A DNA stretch of 64,000 nt from Parapedobacter sp037190485 (GTDB lineage Bacteria; Bacteroidota; Bacteroidia; Sphingobacteriales; Sphingobacteriaceae), in contig JBBCJB010000001.1 of NCBI GenBank assembly GCA_037190485.1, positions 1 through 64,000 of the forward strand, read 5' to 3'. The notes beneath the pieces were generated by a model, which did no database searches, had not been told where the DNA came from, and was given only the letters and a program-made list of their open reading frames with translations. Position 1 is the first letter of the stretch, and each line of letters starts with the position of its first letter. Below are positions 7,604-15,194 of the stretch, piece after piece. The translations under genes were made by a program, and so were the position numbers.

Positions 7604-7621
7604 TTTTATATTATGATTGTT

Positions 7622-7639
7622 ATTACATACAAATGTAAT
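7622..7639 (-). promoter_or_regulatory. hipB promoter with overlapping palindromic operator
   Basis: CAAATGTA at 7630-7637 is TACATTTG on the minus strand, a match to the -7 box, 26 nt before ATG 7603. A perfect inverted repeat ATTACAT-acaa-ATGTAAT (7622-7628, 7633-7639) covers it, as expected for autorepression by HipB. Confidence 0.5.
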
Positions 7640-7719
7640 TATTTTGATTGAAATAACAAACAATAAAAACAACCCATAGCCGAAAAGCATCAACGTTATC
7701 GCTTTCATCTCAGCGGAGA

Positions 7720-7743
7720 GGGCGGGATTGGCTGCGCCCCGCT
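7720..7743. repeat. 24-bp direct repeat, copy 2; extends into tRNA-Ser-3'-end-like sequence
   Basis: Second copy of the 7154-7177 repeat. Bases 7714-7731 match the 3' end of tRNA-Ser (7911-7928) at 16 of 18 positions (CGGAGAGGG-x-GGGATT-x-G), in the same orientation. This is what a partial tRNA 3'-end duplication by an integrating element would look like, though the match is short. Confidence 0.6.
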
Positions 7744-7788
7744 GGCCCCAACCGCGTGGCCGCAGCCATCCCTTGGGGGGGGAGCTTC

Positions 7789-7908
7789 AACGCAAAAGAA
7801 GCCTGCGTGCCTTGCACGCTGTTCCGTTGTTTATCCGTCATCGCCCAAGCGAGCTTGGCGCTGCCCGATAAACAACGAAACCCCGCGTTGCGGGGCTTCT
7901 TTTGCGTT
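7789..7908. repeat. 120-bp foldback: inverted duplication of a terminator-like cassette
   Basis: Nested complementary arms share nearly one centre: 7789-7803 with 7894-7908 (15/15), 7825-7835 with 7867-7877 (11/11), and 7845-7850 with 7853-7858 (6/6). Each half reads AACGCAAAAGAAGCC, then its own small hairpin (GCGTGC-ctt-GCACGC on the left, GCGGGG type on the right), then CGTTGTTTATC. So a cassette of about 47 bp is present twice head to head. The right half supplies the terminator of tRNA-Ser. Confidence 0.75.
7870..7896 (-). terminator. Rho-independent terminator of tRNA-Ser
   Basis: On the minus strand CCCCGC-aac-GCGGGG (7895-7881) is followed by TTTCGTTGTTT, a T-rich tail. It lies about 16 nt downstream of the tRNA 3' end. 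Confidence 0.75.
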
Positions 7909-7910
7909 GG

Positions 7911-7998
7911 CGGAGAGGGAGGGATTCGAACCCTCGATACGGTTATCCCGTATACAGACTTTCCAGGTCTGCTCATTCGACCACTCTGACACCTCTCC
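7911..7998 (-). tRNA. tRNA-Ser (anticodon GGA)
   Basis: The minus strand folds as an 88-nt class II tRNA. The acceptor stem pairs GGAGAGG (7998-7992) with CCTCTCC (7918-7912), with discriminator G at 7911. The anticodon arm GACCT-GGA-AAGTC carries GGA, read with the loop CTGGAAA. A long variable arm (ACGGGATAACCGT) precedes the T-arm GGTTCGAATCC. CCA is not encoded. A TAACTTTG promoter lies upstream at 8016-8023 and a hairpin terminator downstream. Confidence 0.95.
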
Positions 7999-8015
7999 GG
8001 GTGATGTAGGGGCCG

Positions 8016-8023
8016 CAAAGTTA
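8016..8023 (-). promoter_or_regulatory. tRNA-Ser promoter (-7 box)
   Basis: CAAAGTTA on the plus strand is TAACTTTG on the minus strand, a full match to TAnnTTTG, 18 nt upstream of the mature tRNA 5' end. Confidence 0.65.
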
Positions 8024-8181
8024 ATCTAATATTTCAGGATTTCAAACGAAGTTCTTAAATCGACGGATCTTTGCGTCTATTATACGGACGCATGGTGGCC
8101 AACCTTCGCAGCATGACGAGTCGATTCGTGCTCAAAACATTTTTGACTGCCTGCTGTTAATCGGTAAAAGGAGTTGACAGT

Positions 8182-8481
8182 ATGGATAAGTTGAAGAAAT
8201 TCGAATTGATGGAGAAAATCGTCCGCGAGTTGGAGGATTTGAAACGCAGTGAGCAGGCCGTCCTGGAAAAGGTGGGCAAGATCGAGGTCGATAACATCGA
8301 ACTGGGCGATGGCCGCTTGGAGAAAGTCCTGCCGGATATCTACCAGCGTACGGCAGACAATGCCGATGCCATCACCGAACTGCTGGCCACGTTCGCGGAG
8401 AAAACCGATGAATTCGGCACGAAAAACGACGTGGACCGGCTCCGCGAGCAACAGGAAATCGAAAACAGCCGCAACGCATAA
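8182..8481 (+). CDS. Small charged protein of unknown function
   Basis: A 99-aa acidic protein (MDKLKKFELMEKIVRELEDL) preceded by a good ribosome-binding site (AAAGGAG, 10 nt before ATG). It is predicted mostly alpha-helical with heptad-like spacing of Leu/Ile/Val, so a coiled coil is likely. It has no signal peptide or membrane helix. A strong terminator follows at 8518-8550, which supports a single-gene unit. I do not recognise the family. Confidence 0.65.
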   Translation: MDKLKKFELMEKIVRELEDLKRSEQAVLEKVGKIEVDNIELGDGRLEKVLPDIYQRTADNADAITELLATFAEKTDEFGTKNDVDRLREQQEIENSRNA

Positions 8482-8517
8482 TGCGATGGCGCCCCCTGCA
8501 TGATGCAACTACCAATG

Positions 8518-8550
8518 AAAATCCCGATTGGCTTCAATCGGGATTTTTTT
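8518..8550 (+). terminator. Strong intrinsic terminator
   Basis: A perfect 13-bp stem (AAAATCCCGATTG, 8518-8530, with CAATCGGGATTTT, 8535-8547) closes a GCTT loop and ends in a T run to 8550. It ends the 8182-8481 gene. The A-rich left arm allows it to act on the opposite strand too. Confidence 0.9.
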
Positions 8551-8686
8551 AAGTTTATAATCGGCTTGCTTTCGTCCATAAAAATAGGGATAATTGGCCA
8601 TTTTCGCCAACTATTTATCCAAAAAAGTCACCTATTTTTCAACAAAAACCACAACACACTATCAACCAAGTAATTAATCACAACCC

Positions 8687-9583
8687 TTACGGTCCGTATT
8701 GGATGCGTTCATGGAAATAGAGGTGCGCCGGAAGGCCGAGTGCCATCTCGCTGAGCGTGTGATACCCCCTACCGTCTAGCGAAAAGGCGATGGCCTCGCC
8801 CTGTGGCTCGGCCCGGTAGGGCAACGGGATGCCCGGCCTTGCGAGACAGGCCGGCACCGACTCGCCGGGACGGCGCCTCCAATAAAACACCTGCTGCAGG
8901 TTCTTGACCAACAGCTCCGAACCGTCGGCACGGATGTCTGCAGCGGTCACGAATGTATGCGGCAATTCGGCCTCCTTGCGAAGCACCAGCGTGTCGGTGG
9001 GCAGGTCCGGCAATGCCGTGCCGTACAGGCCCACCCGGATCTCGCGCTTGCTGATGACATACAGCCGCTCGTCCAACGGGCAAAAGAATAGCGACTCGGC
9101 ATCCCGAGGCCCGTCTTCGTACCTGAGCGTGTAAGACCGTATGCGGGCAGCCGGGATCGTGTCTACGACTAAGGCCGCCGAAGCGTCCGCCCGGGGTTCG
9201 TCGAAGACGTGGATGGTCAGGTATGGCGATCGGGCCCGGTTGTCGCCGATGTCGCCCACGATCAACTGATGCCGGCCATCTCGCGCCATCATCCCGATGT
9301 CTTCCCAATCGCGCGCCACCACGCCTTCCAGGTAAAAGGTGGCCCGATGCCGCGCCGAATCATCGATCAAGAAGACCCGTGCATCGTCCCCGCTGTCGTT
9401 GTGCGTCCAGAAATGGCCGGCATGGGCGCTTGACGCCACCAGCCCCGATGCCTCGTTGATCTCGTTGTTCGTCAGTTTCCCCTGCGATACCCCGGCGCGA
9501 AACGGTGGGCGATCGCCCTGCGCATATCCGATCGCCGCGAAACCGCACCCGAGCCACGCGACCAATAAACCCTGCTGCAACAT
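8687..9583 (-). CDS. Exported protein of unknown function, probable beta-propeller
   Basis: A 298-aa protein when started at ATG 9583, which opens a signal peptide (MLQQGLLVAWLGCGFAA, cleavage after YAQG). A start at 9619 adds 12 residues that weaken the signal. The body is rich in beta-strand motifs with repeated Asp/Gly turns (EASGLVAS, THNDSGDD, VGDIGDNRA, EDGPRDAES), typical of propeller or esterase-like exported proteins in Bacteroidota. No catalytic residues can be assigned with confidence. It is divergent from the rhodanese gene, whose promoter box at 9624-9631 lies between the two starts. Confidence 0.7.
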   Translation of the reverse strand: MLQQGLLVAWLGCGFAAIGYAQGDRPPFRAGVSQGKLTNNEINEASGLVASSAHAGHFWTHNDSGDDARVFLIDDSARHRATFYLEGVVARDWEDIGMMARDGRHQLIVGDIGDNRARSPYLTIHVFDEPRADASAALVVDTIPAARIRSYTLRYEDGPRDAESLFFCPLDERLYVISKREIRVGLYGTALPDLPTDTLVLRKEAELPHTFVTAADIRADGSELLVKNLQQVFYWRRRPGESVPACLARPGIPLPYRAEPQGEAIAFSLDGRGYHTLSEMALGLPAHLYFHERIQYGP

Positions 9584-9623
9584 GCGGCCAAAATACGCAT
9601 TTATTTCCTGCGAAAACATTGCC

Positions 9624-9631
9624 TATCTTTG
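9624..9631 (+). promoter_or_regulatory. -7 box for the rhodanese gene
   Basis: TATCTTTG matches the TAnnTTTG consensus and faces the gene that starts at 9697. Confidence 0.6.
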
Positions 9632-9696
9632 CCACCACAGAAGCCAGGTAGCTATGGATATTCATCAATTTTGCGCGGATGGCGCCGGTTAGCCCG

Positions 9697-10197
9697 ATGT
9701 GGAACCTGATCATCGGCCTTTGCTTTGCGGGATTGGGCGTCCAACAGGATTCAACGCTCAACCCCGAATTCGCCGCACGGTTGAACGGCATCTATCGGCA
9801 CAGCGTACCATCGATGACCGCCGGCGAGCTCAAGGCCATCAAGAAAACCGGGATCGTGATCCTCGACACCCGCGAGCTGAACGAGTTCGAAGTAAGCCAT
9901 ATGCGGCACGCGCGGCACGTGGGTTACATCTGGTTCGATATGCGCAAGGTATACGACGTTCCGAAAACGGACACGGTGGTGGTGTACTGCGCCATCGGCA
10001 ACCGCAGCGAACGCATCGCCGAGAAACTGCAGAAAGCGGGCTACCAGCACGTATACCGGCTATTCGGCGGTTTCTACGAATGGGTGAACCAGCGCAACCC
10101 GGTATACAACAACGACAACGTGCAGACGACCGAAATCCATGTGTACGATAGGGAATGGTCGCGATGGCTGGAAAACGGATCGCCCGTGCACGACTGA
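9697..10197 (+). CDS. Exported rhodanese-domain sulfurtransferase
   Basis: A 166-aa protein. ATG 9697 opens a short hydrophobic leader (MWNLIIGLCFAGLG) ahead of a single rhodanese domain (about 35-145). The active-site loop is CAIGNRS, with the catalytic Cys that carries a persulfide, after VVVY. Upstream, ILDTRELNEFEVSHMRHA is the standard substrate-side motif. The tail (VYDREWSRWLENGSPVHD) is unusual. Rhodaneses move sulfane sulfur to acceptors such as cyanide or thiols; the natural acceptor is unknown. An alternative ATG at 9679 gives six more residues. Confidence 0.85.
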   Translation: MWNLIIGLCFAGLGVQQDSTLNPEFAARLNGIYRHSVPSMTAGELKAIKKTGIVILDTRELNEFEVSHMRHARHVGYIWFDMRKVYDVPKTDTVVVYCAIGNRSERIAEKLQKAGYQHVYRLFGGFYEWVNQRNPVYNNDNVQTTEIHVYDREWSRWLENGSPVHD

Positions 10198-10234
10198 TGC
10201 ACGGGCGATCGCCGCATAGGCCGATTGCCGGACG

Positions 10235-11188
10235 CTAGGCCACGGCGTATTCCTTTGCCGCCAGGTAGCGTTCGGCTTCCAGGGCCGCCATGCACCCGGT
10301 TCCGGCGGCGGTGACCGCCTGCCGGTAAACGTGGTCCTGTACATCCCCGCAGGCGAAAACGCCGGCGACGTTGGTGGCGGTACCGTCTGCCTTGGTGATC
10401 AGGTAGCCGTTGGCATCCATGTCCAGTATGCCCTGGAAGAGCTCGGTGTTGGGCTTGTGCCCGATGGCCACGAAAAAGCCGGTGACCGGAAGCACGTGCT
10501 CCTCGAGCGTCTGGTTGTTGTATACGCGTACGCCGGTCACGTTCTGCCCGTCCCCCACGATTTCCTTGGTTTCCGTATTGTAGTGCAGCTGGATGTTCGG
10601 CGTGCTGAGCACGCGATGTTGCATCGCCTTGGAGGCCCGGAATTCATCCCTGCGCACCAACATGTGCACTTTGTTGGTCAATTTGGCCAAATAGGTCGCT
10701 TCTTCGGCGGCCGTGTCGCCAGCCCCGACGATCGCCACGTCCTGCCCCCGGAAGAAGAAACCGTCGCATACGGCGCATGCCGACACGCCGAAGCCGTTGT
10801 AGCGCTGCTCGCTCTCCAGGCCCAGCCACTTGGCGGTGGCGCCCGTGGCGATGATGACGGTCTCGGCGGTGACGGTCTTTTCGCCATCCACGACCACGCG
10901 ATGGACATCGCCCGAAAAATCGACCGACGTGATGTATCCGAAGCGGATATCCGTACCGAAACGCTCGGCCTGCTTCCGGAAATCTTCCATCATCTGCGGC
11001 CCCATGATGCCATCCGGATAACCCGGGAAATTCTCCACATCGGTGGTCTGCGTAAGCTGCCCGCCAGGCACGATACCCGTGTAGAGTACCGGTTTGAGAT
11101 CTGCCCGCGCGGCGTAGATGGCGGCGGTGTATCCGGCTGGGCCAGAGCCGATGATCAGGCATTTCACGTGTTCATTCTGTTGTGACAT
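10235..11188 (-). CDS. trxB: Thioredoxin-disulfide reductase
   Basis: A 317-aa protein started at ATG 11188 (MSQQNEHVKC). It has the FAD-binding GxGxxG near the N-terminus (IIGSGPAGYTAA), the redox-active CAVC pair at about 139-142, the NADPH-binding VGAGDTAAEEA at about 155-165, and the C-terminal FAD motif GVFACGDVQD. It uses NADPH to reduce thioredoxin in the cytosol and so supports thiol homeostasis. Length and motifs are standard. Its own promoter (TACCTTTG) lies at 11222-11229, so it is probably transcribed apart from the exonuclease gene upstream. Confidence 0.97.
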   Translation of the reverse strand: MSQQNEHVKCLIIGSGPAGYTAAIYAARADLKPVLYTGIVPGGQLTQTTDVENFPGYPDGIMGPQMMEDFRKQAERFGTDIRFGYITSVDFSGDVHRVVVDGEKTVTAETVIIATGATAKWLGLESEQRYNGFGVSACAVCDGFFFRGQDVAIVGAGDTAAEEATYLAKLTNKVHMLVRRDEFRASKAMQHRVLSTPNIQLHYNTETKEIVGDGQNVTGVRVYNNQTLEEHVLPVTGFFVAIGHKPNTELFQGILDMDANGYLITKADGTATNVAGVFACGDVQDHVYRQAVTAAGTGCMAALEAERYLAAKEYAVA

Positions 11189-11221
11189 GGTATCAAGAAA
11201 AGTCAAAAGTCTAAAATTTCA

Positions 11222-11229
11222 CAAAGGTA
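11222..11229 (-). promoter_or_regulatory. trxB promoter (-7 box)
   Basis: CAAAGGTA, read as TACCTTTG on the minus strand, 33 nt upstream of the trxB start. Confidence 0.65.
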
Positions 11230-11262
11230 ACCCTTCATTCGCAGCAATTAAACATGCATTTG

Positions 11263-12192
11263 TCATTTCCCGAACTTCTGCTGCAAGCTCTTCAGCATGT
11301 CTTCGGTGATGGGTGCCGATTTCTTTTCGGGGGCTGCTGCCTTGGCCGACGGATCCGGCTTTGGAGCCGACGCGCGCTGTTCCTTCTGCTTGGCCCGGAA
11401 ACGCCGCCAGATGCCATCGAGGCATTTCTTGGTGTACAACGGGAAATCGCCCTGCATCATCCAGGAGTAATAACTGGGTTCGATCTCGAACACGTCCTCG
11501 ACCGACCGACCTTTGTGTTTCCCGAAATTGAACACTTCCTGTCCCTGTTCGTTGAACACCATCCGCCCCGCGAAATCAACGGGCCGATGCAGGTTCGTGA
11601 ATCGATGCAGCGCCTCGACGTCATTGACGACCGGGACGCTTTTGTTGCCCGCCTTGTCTTCCCACGCCACGCCTTGGTAACGATCCAGCTGGGCGGACAA
11701 GACCTCGTACGTGGCCCTTACGTCTGCTTCCGCGCTGTGCGCGTTGTCCAGCGGCTTGTCGCAATAGAAGCGATAGGCCGCTTTCAGCGTGCGCTGTTCC
11801 ATTTGGTGGAAAATGTTCTGCACGTCGACGAAAAAGCGCCCTTCCAACGAGAAGTCCACGCCTGCGCGAAGGAATTCCTCCATCAGCATGGGGATGTCGA
11901 ACTTATTCGAATTGTAACCGGCCAGGTCGGCCTCGCTGATGAAATCGGCCAGCTCATGCGCCACGTCCTTGAACGTGGGCGCGTCCTTGATGTCTTCATC
12001 GTAGATGCCATGGAACAGCGATGACTCCGCGGGTATCGGGATTTCGGGGTTCACCTTGCGCGTATATACCGCTTCGCCGCCGTCCGGCGAAACCCGCAGC
12101 ACGGAAATTTCGACAATGCGGTCGGCGGACACGTTTACGCCAGTGGTCTCCAGGTCAAAAAATGCCAATGGACGTTTCAGTTTGAGATTCAT
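11263..12192 (-). CDS. DEDDh 3'-5' exonuclease (DnaQ/ExoX-like)
   Basis: A 309-aa protein with the DnaQ-type exonuclease fold at about 8-180: FFDLETTG supplies the first Asp and Glu, YNSNKFDIPML the next Asp, and HSAEADVRAT the His and last Asp. These four acids and one His bind two metals and remove nucleotides from 3' ends. Residues about 205-255 (FNFGKHKGRS, then YYSWMMQGDF) match the small ExoX-like C-terminal domain. The end is a Lys/Ala/Pro-rich linker and a short helix. It may proofread or act in repair rather than as the polymerase III epsilon subunit, which cannot be decided here. Confidence 0.9.
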   Translation of the reverse strand: MNLKLKRPLAFFDLETTGVNVSADRIVEISVLRVSPDGGEAVYTRKVNPEIPIPAESSLFHGIYDEDIKDAPTFKDVAHELADFISEADLAGYNSNKFDIPMLMEEFLRAGVDFSLEGRFFVDVQNIFHQMEQRTLKAAYRFYCDKPLDNAHSAEADVRATYEVLSAQLDRYQGVAWEDKAGNKSVPVVNDVEALHRFTNLHRPVDFAGRMVFNEQGQEVFNFGKHKGRSVEDVFEIEPSYYSWMMQGDFPLYTKKCLDGIWRRFRAKQKEQRASAPKPDPSAKAAAPEKKSAPITEDMLKSLQQKFGK

Positions 12193-12240
12193 CGTAAATA
12201 AACTTTCTGGTGCTTCGGGATTCGTCGGTTAATCGGATTA

Positions 12241-12372
12241 TCAGCTCAATAGTATAATGCCCAACAGAATACCAACCACCATGATCACATAGAGCAGGAT
12301 CTCATTCCCGGCGAAGTGTTTGTACTTCGTCCAAAAACTGTAGTCTTCTCGTTCCGGCTTCTTGACTTCCAT
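12241..12372 (-). CDS. 43-aa single-pass membrane protein
   Basis: A short frame below usual size cut-offs: MEVKKPEREDYSFWTKYKH, then a 20-residue hydrophobic helix (ending VIMVVGILLGIILLS) and a stop. The charged N-terminus followed by one helix predicts an inner-membrane peptide with its N-terminus inside. A TACCTTTG box lies 7 nt before the start codon (12380-12387), which both supports the gene and predicts an almost leaderless mRNA. Function is unknown. It sits between the serine hydrolase and the exonuclease, all on the minus strand. Confidence 0.7.
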   Translation of the reverse strand: MEVKKPEREDYSFWTKYKHFAGNEILLYVIMVVGILLGIILLS

Positions 12373-12379
12373 TGTCCTG

Positions 12380-12387
12380 CAAAGGTA
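12380..12387 (-). promoter_or_regulatory. -7 box directly before the 43-aa gene
   Basis: CAAAGGTA is TACCTTTG on the minus strand; only 7 nt separate it from ATG 12372. Confidence 0.65.
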
Positions 12388-12406
12388 AGCAATATTTTTC
12401 CATCCA

Positions 12407-13696
12407 TCAATCGTCCACCGACGCGCCCACCAGCTGCTTGAACTTCCAAGCCGTCTGGTCGTTGGTGGGGCCTTGGGTCTGCTTCATGATGACACCGATG
12501 AGCCCCTCCTTCGGATCGGCGAAATACTGCGTGTTGAAATACCCGCCCCACACGAACGTGCCTTCGCTCCCCGCGCCGCCCTTTGCCTCGCCCCTGGCCG
12601 TGAGCACGCCGAAAGCCAGGCCGTGGTGCTGGTCTTCGCCGCCGAACAAACTCCCGGTCTGGTTGGCCATCATGCTGGCGATCGTGGTGCGGCTCAAGAT
12701 CCTCACCCCGTTGAGCTCGCCGCCATTGAGGTACAGCTGCAGGAACGTGGCGTAATCCTTGGCCGTACTGGAGAGTCCCGCGCCGCCCGAGAAAAACGTA
12801 CGGGCGCCCGTGATCGGATAATCGGTGTTATAGAACGTATTCGGATAGTTCGTCCACCTGCCGTTGTCCTTGTGCTGGATGGCGACCAACCGCCCCGCCT
12901 TGTCTTGCGGCAGGTAAAACCAGGTGTCTTGCATCCCCAATGGATCGAACAGGCGCTCCCGCAGGAACCGGTCGAAAGGCATGCCCGACACGACTTCCAC
13001 CAAGTAACCCAATACGTCGATGCCGATGCTGTACGTGAAGCGCTCGCCGGGGTCGTGGTGCAACGGCAACCTGGCCAACCGCTTGACCAATTCGCCGATA
13101 CCGACGTTTTCCGTCGTGAACAGGTCGGTGGTACCGGCCTTCTGGTAGATCATCTTCATCCGTTCGTCGCCATCGATGACACCGTAGCCCAACCCCGATG
13201 TGTGGGTGAGCAAATGCCTGATGGTGATTTCCCTGGTCGCCGCCCGCGTGGTGTATCCGGTATCGGCATACGTGAACGACTGGAGCACCCGCGGATCCTT
13301 GAACTCGGGGATGTATTTGGAGACGGGGTCGTCCAACTGGAACTTGCCCTCTTCCCAAAGCATCATCACGGCGGTGGAGGTGATGGCCTTGGTCTGCGAC
13401 GCGATGCGGAAGATGTCATCGACATGCTGGGGCCGTTGCTTTGCGGCATCGGCCGTACCGAACGCTTTGTGATACACGATCTTGCCATTTCGCGCCACCA
13501 AGGCCACCGCTCCGGGGATGTCGCCATCGGCCACCGATTTTTCGAGCATCGCATCGATCCGCTTCAGCCGATCGGGAGAGACGCCTACACTGCCGGGTTC
13601 CGCATGCGCGAGCGGCTTGGACCGATGGATGGACGGTGTCTGTGCGTGGGCGACCGACACGATAACACTAAACAGCAATGCCACAGGGACTTTCAT
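12407..13696 (-). CDS. Exported serine hydrolase of the beta-lactamase/class C family
   Basis: A 429-aa protein started at ATG 13696, which opens a signal peptide (MKVPVALLFSVIVSVAHAQ). The beta-lactamase-like domain spans about 40-425. The nucleophile motif SxxK is SQTK in FRIASQTKAITS, the catalytic Tyr is in FTYSIGID, and HLLTHTSGLGYG is the typical loop of this family. Members are periplasmic esterases or peptidases (EstB, DD-peptidase-like) more often than antibiotic-resistance enzymes, so I do not call it a beta-lactamase. The open frame upstream to 13735 lacks a credible start. Confidence 0.9.
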   Translation of the reverse strand: MKVPVALLFSVIVSVAHAQTPSIHRSKPLAHAEPGSVGVSPDRLKRIDAMLEKSVADGDIPGAVALVARNGKIVYHKAFGTADAAKQRPQHVDDIFRIASQTKAITSTAVMMLWEEGKFQLDDPVSKYIPEFKDPRVLQSFTYADTGYTTRAATREITIRHLLTHTSGLGYGVIDGDERMKMIYQKAGTTDLFTTENVGIGELVKRLARLPLHHDPGERFTYSIGIDVLGYLVEVVSGMPFDRFLRERLFDPLGMQDTWFYLPQDKAGRLVAIQHKDNGRWTNYPNTFYNTDYPITGARTFFSGGAGLSSTAKDYATFLQLYLNGGELNGVRILSRTTIASMMANQTGSLFGGEDQHHGLAFGVLTARGEAKGGAGSEGTFVWGGYFNTQYFADPKEGLIGVIMKQTQGPTNDQTAWKFKQLVGASVDD

Positions 13697-13780
13697 AGTA
13701 CTCTTTTCTGAACTAAGGATGAAACGTGCCTGCAATATACGATGATTAATCCATGTTTAGGTTATTTTGTGCCGGTTCCT

Positions 13781-13788
13781 TAACTTTG
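13781..13788 (+). promoter_or_regulatory. -7 box directly before the cysteine desulfurase
   Basis: TAACTTTG ends 4 nt before ATG 13793. With the start site expected a few bases after this box, the mRNA would be leaderless. Confidence 0.7.
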
Positions 13789-13792
13789 CGAC

Positions 13793-14929
13793 ATGCAAGT
13801 ATACATGGATAACGCGGCCACGACGGCCCTCGACCCTGCGGTCATCAAAGCCATGGTGGAGACCATGGAGCACAACTACGGGAACCCGTCTTCGATCCAT
13901 GCCCACGGGAGGCAGGTAAAGACCATCGTGGAGAAGGCTCGCAAAACCGTCGCGGGGCTGCTCAACGTCTCCCCCGCCGAGGTGTTTTTCACGTCGGGGG
14001 GAACCGAAGCCGACAACACGGCCATTGTAAGGGGCATTTTGGACAATGGCATCAAGCACGCGATCACATCGCCACTGGAGCATCATGCGGTATTGCATAC
14101 GCTCGAAGAACTGGAAAAGAACGGAACCATACGGCTGAGCCTGCTCGGGGTGGATGCGAGCGGCAACGTCGACATGCAGCAATTGGAACGGCTGCTGGGC
14201 GAACACCCGCATTCCTTGGTGTCATTGATGCACGCGAACAATGAAATCGGCACGCTCACCGACATCGAATACGTGTCGGCGCTTTGCAAGCAATACCAAG
14301 CGATATTCCACTCCGACACGGTACAGACCATGGGGCACTACGCCCATGACCTGACGAAGCTCCAGATCGATTTCGTGACGGGCGCAGCGCACAAGTTCCA
14401 CGGCCCAAAGGGGGTTGGCTTCCTGTACGTGAACCACAACACCAAGATAAAGCCGTTCATCTATGGCGGCGCGCAGGAACGCAACATGCGCGGTGGCACC
14501 GAAAACGTGTACGGCATCGTCGGCTTGGCCAAGGCGCTCGAGATCGCCTATGCGCACATGGCCGAGCACCAACAATACATCCAGGGCCTGAAAGACTACA
14601 TGATCGCCCAATTGCGGGAGCACATCCAGGACATCCGGTTCAACGGCGAGATCAGCGCGCAAAACAGCTTGTATACGGTGCTGAATGCTTCGTTTCCCTG
14701 CACGGACATCGCAGACATGCTGCTGTTCAACCTCGATATTTCCGGCATATCCGCTTCGGGTGGAAGTGCGTGCAGCTCGGGTTCGGATATCGGATCGCAC
14801 GTGCTCAGGGCGATCGGCGCGGATGCGAAACGCCCCTGCGTACGCTTCTCGTTCTGCAAGGACAACACACGCGAAGAGATCGATTTCGTAGTGGGCAGGC
14901 TACGCGAGCTTTGCTTGGAAAAAGCCTGA
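13793..14929 (+). CDS. Cysteine desulfurase (NifS/IscS family)
   Basis: A 378-aa PLP enzyme. The PLP lysine is in GAAHKFHGPKG (about residue 200) and the cysteine that forms the persulfide is in SGGSACSSGS (about residue 325). NTAIVRG, ITSPLEHHAV and GGAQERNMRGGTENV are family motifs. It removes sulfur from cysteine to supply Fe-S cluster assembly and tRNA thiolation. No iscU or suf genes adjoin, so its specific role (IscS, NifS or CsdB-like) cannot be fixed. The start codon is set by the TAACTTTG box just upstream. Confidence 0.95.
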   Translation: MQVYMDNAATTALDPAVIKAMVETMEHNYGNPSSIHAHGRQVKTIVEKARKTVAGLLNVSPAEVFFTSGGTEADNTAIVRGILDNGIKHAITSPLEHHAVLHTLEELEKNGTIRLSLLGVDASGNVDMQQLERLLGEHPHSLVSLMHANNEIGTLTDIEYVSALCKQYQAIFHSDTVQTMGHYAHDLTKLQIDFVTGAAHKFHGPKGVGFLYVNHNTKIKPFIYGGAQERNMRGGTENVYGIVGLAKALEIAYAHMAEHQQYIQGLKDYMIAQLREHIQDIRFNGEISAQNSLYTVLNASFPCTDIADMLLFNLDISGISASGGSACSSGSDIGSHVLRAIGADAKRPCVRFSFCKDNTREEIDFVVGRLRELCLEKA

Positions 14930-14996
14930 TCGAAAAATATCCGAAACAATGGCTACCGTTGGTTGTTGTTCCTTATATAAACAAAAATAAGGAGGA

Positions 14997-15194
14997 ATGA
15001 TGGAACCGAGAGCGCCAAAAGCAACCGATTCACAATTGAACAAGATCGATAAGCCCGCAGACGAAAAGGATGAGAACGAAATCGTCGATAATGCAGAAAA
15101 TGTGGTAGACACCGATAGCTTCACGCAACGCGAACCCCAACGGAGGCGGCGGCACGATTCGCCTGCCGACATCAGCAACCCGGGAACGATCTAA
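14997..15194 (+). CDS. Small highly charged protein
   Basis: A 65-aa protein (MMEPRAPKATDSQLNKIDKP) preceded by an excellent ribosome-binding site (AAGGAGG, 4 nt before ATG). It is full of Asp, Glu, Lys and Arg and lacks hydrophobic clusters, so it is probably disordered. It lies 67 nt after the cysteine desulfurase. Its TAA overlaps the TAG of the convergent TPR gene by two bases at 15192-15193. Family unknown. Confidence 0.6.
   Translation: MMEPRAPKATDSQLNKIDKPADEKDENEIVDNAENVVDTDSFTQREPQRRRRHDSPADISNPGTI

Noticed and set aside
7756..7989. Plus-strand ORF ending GGEGGIRTLDT
   Set aside because: This is the usual false translation across a tRNA-Ser gene; the tRNA on the other strand explains it.
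12473..13711. 412-codon plus-strand ORF
   Set aside because: Antisense of the serine hydrolase; no recognisable motif and no ribosome-binding site.
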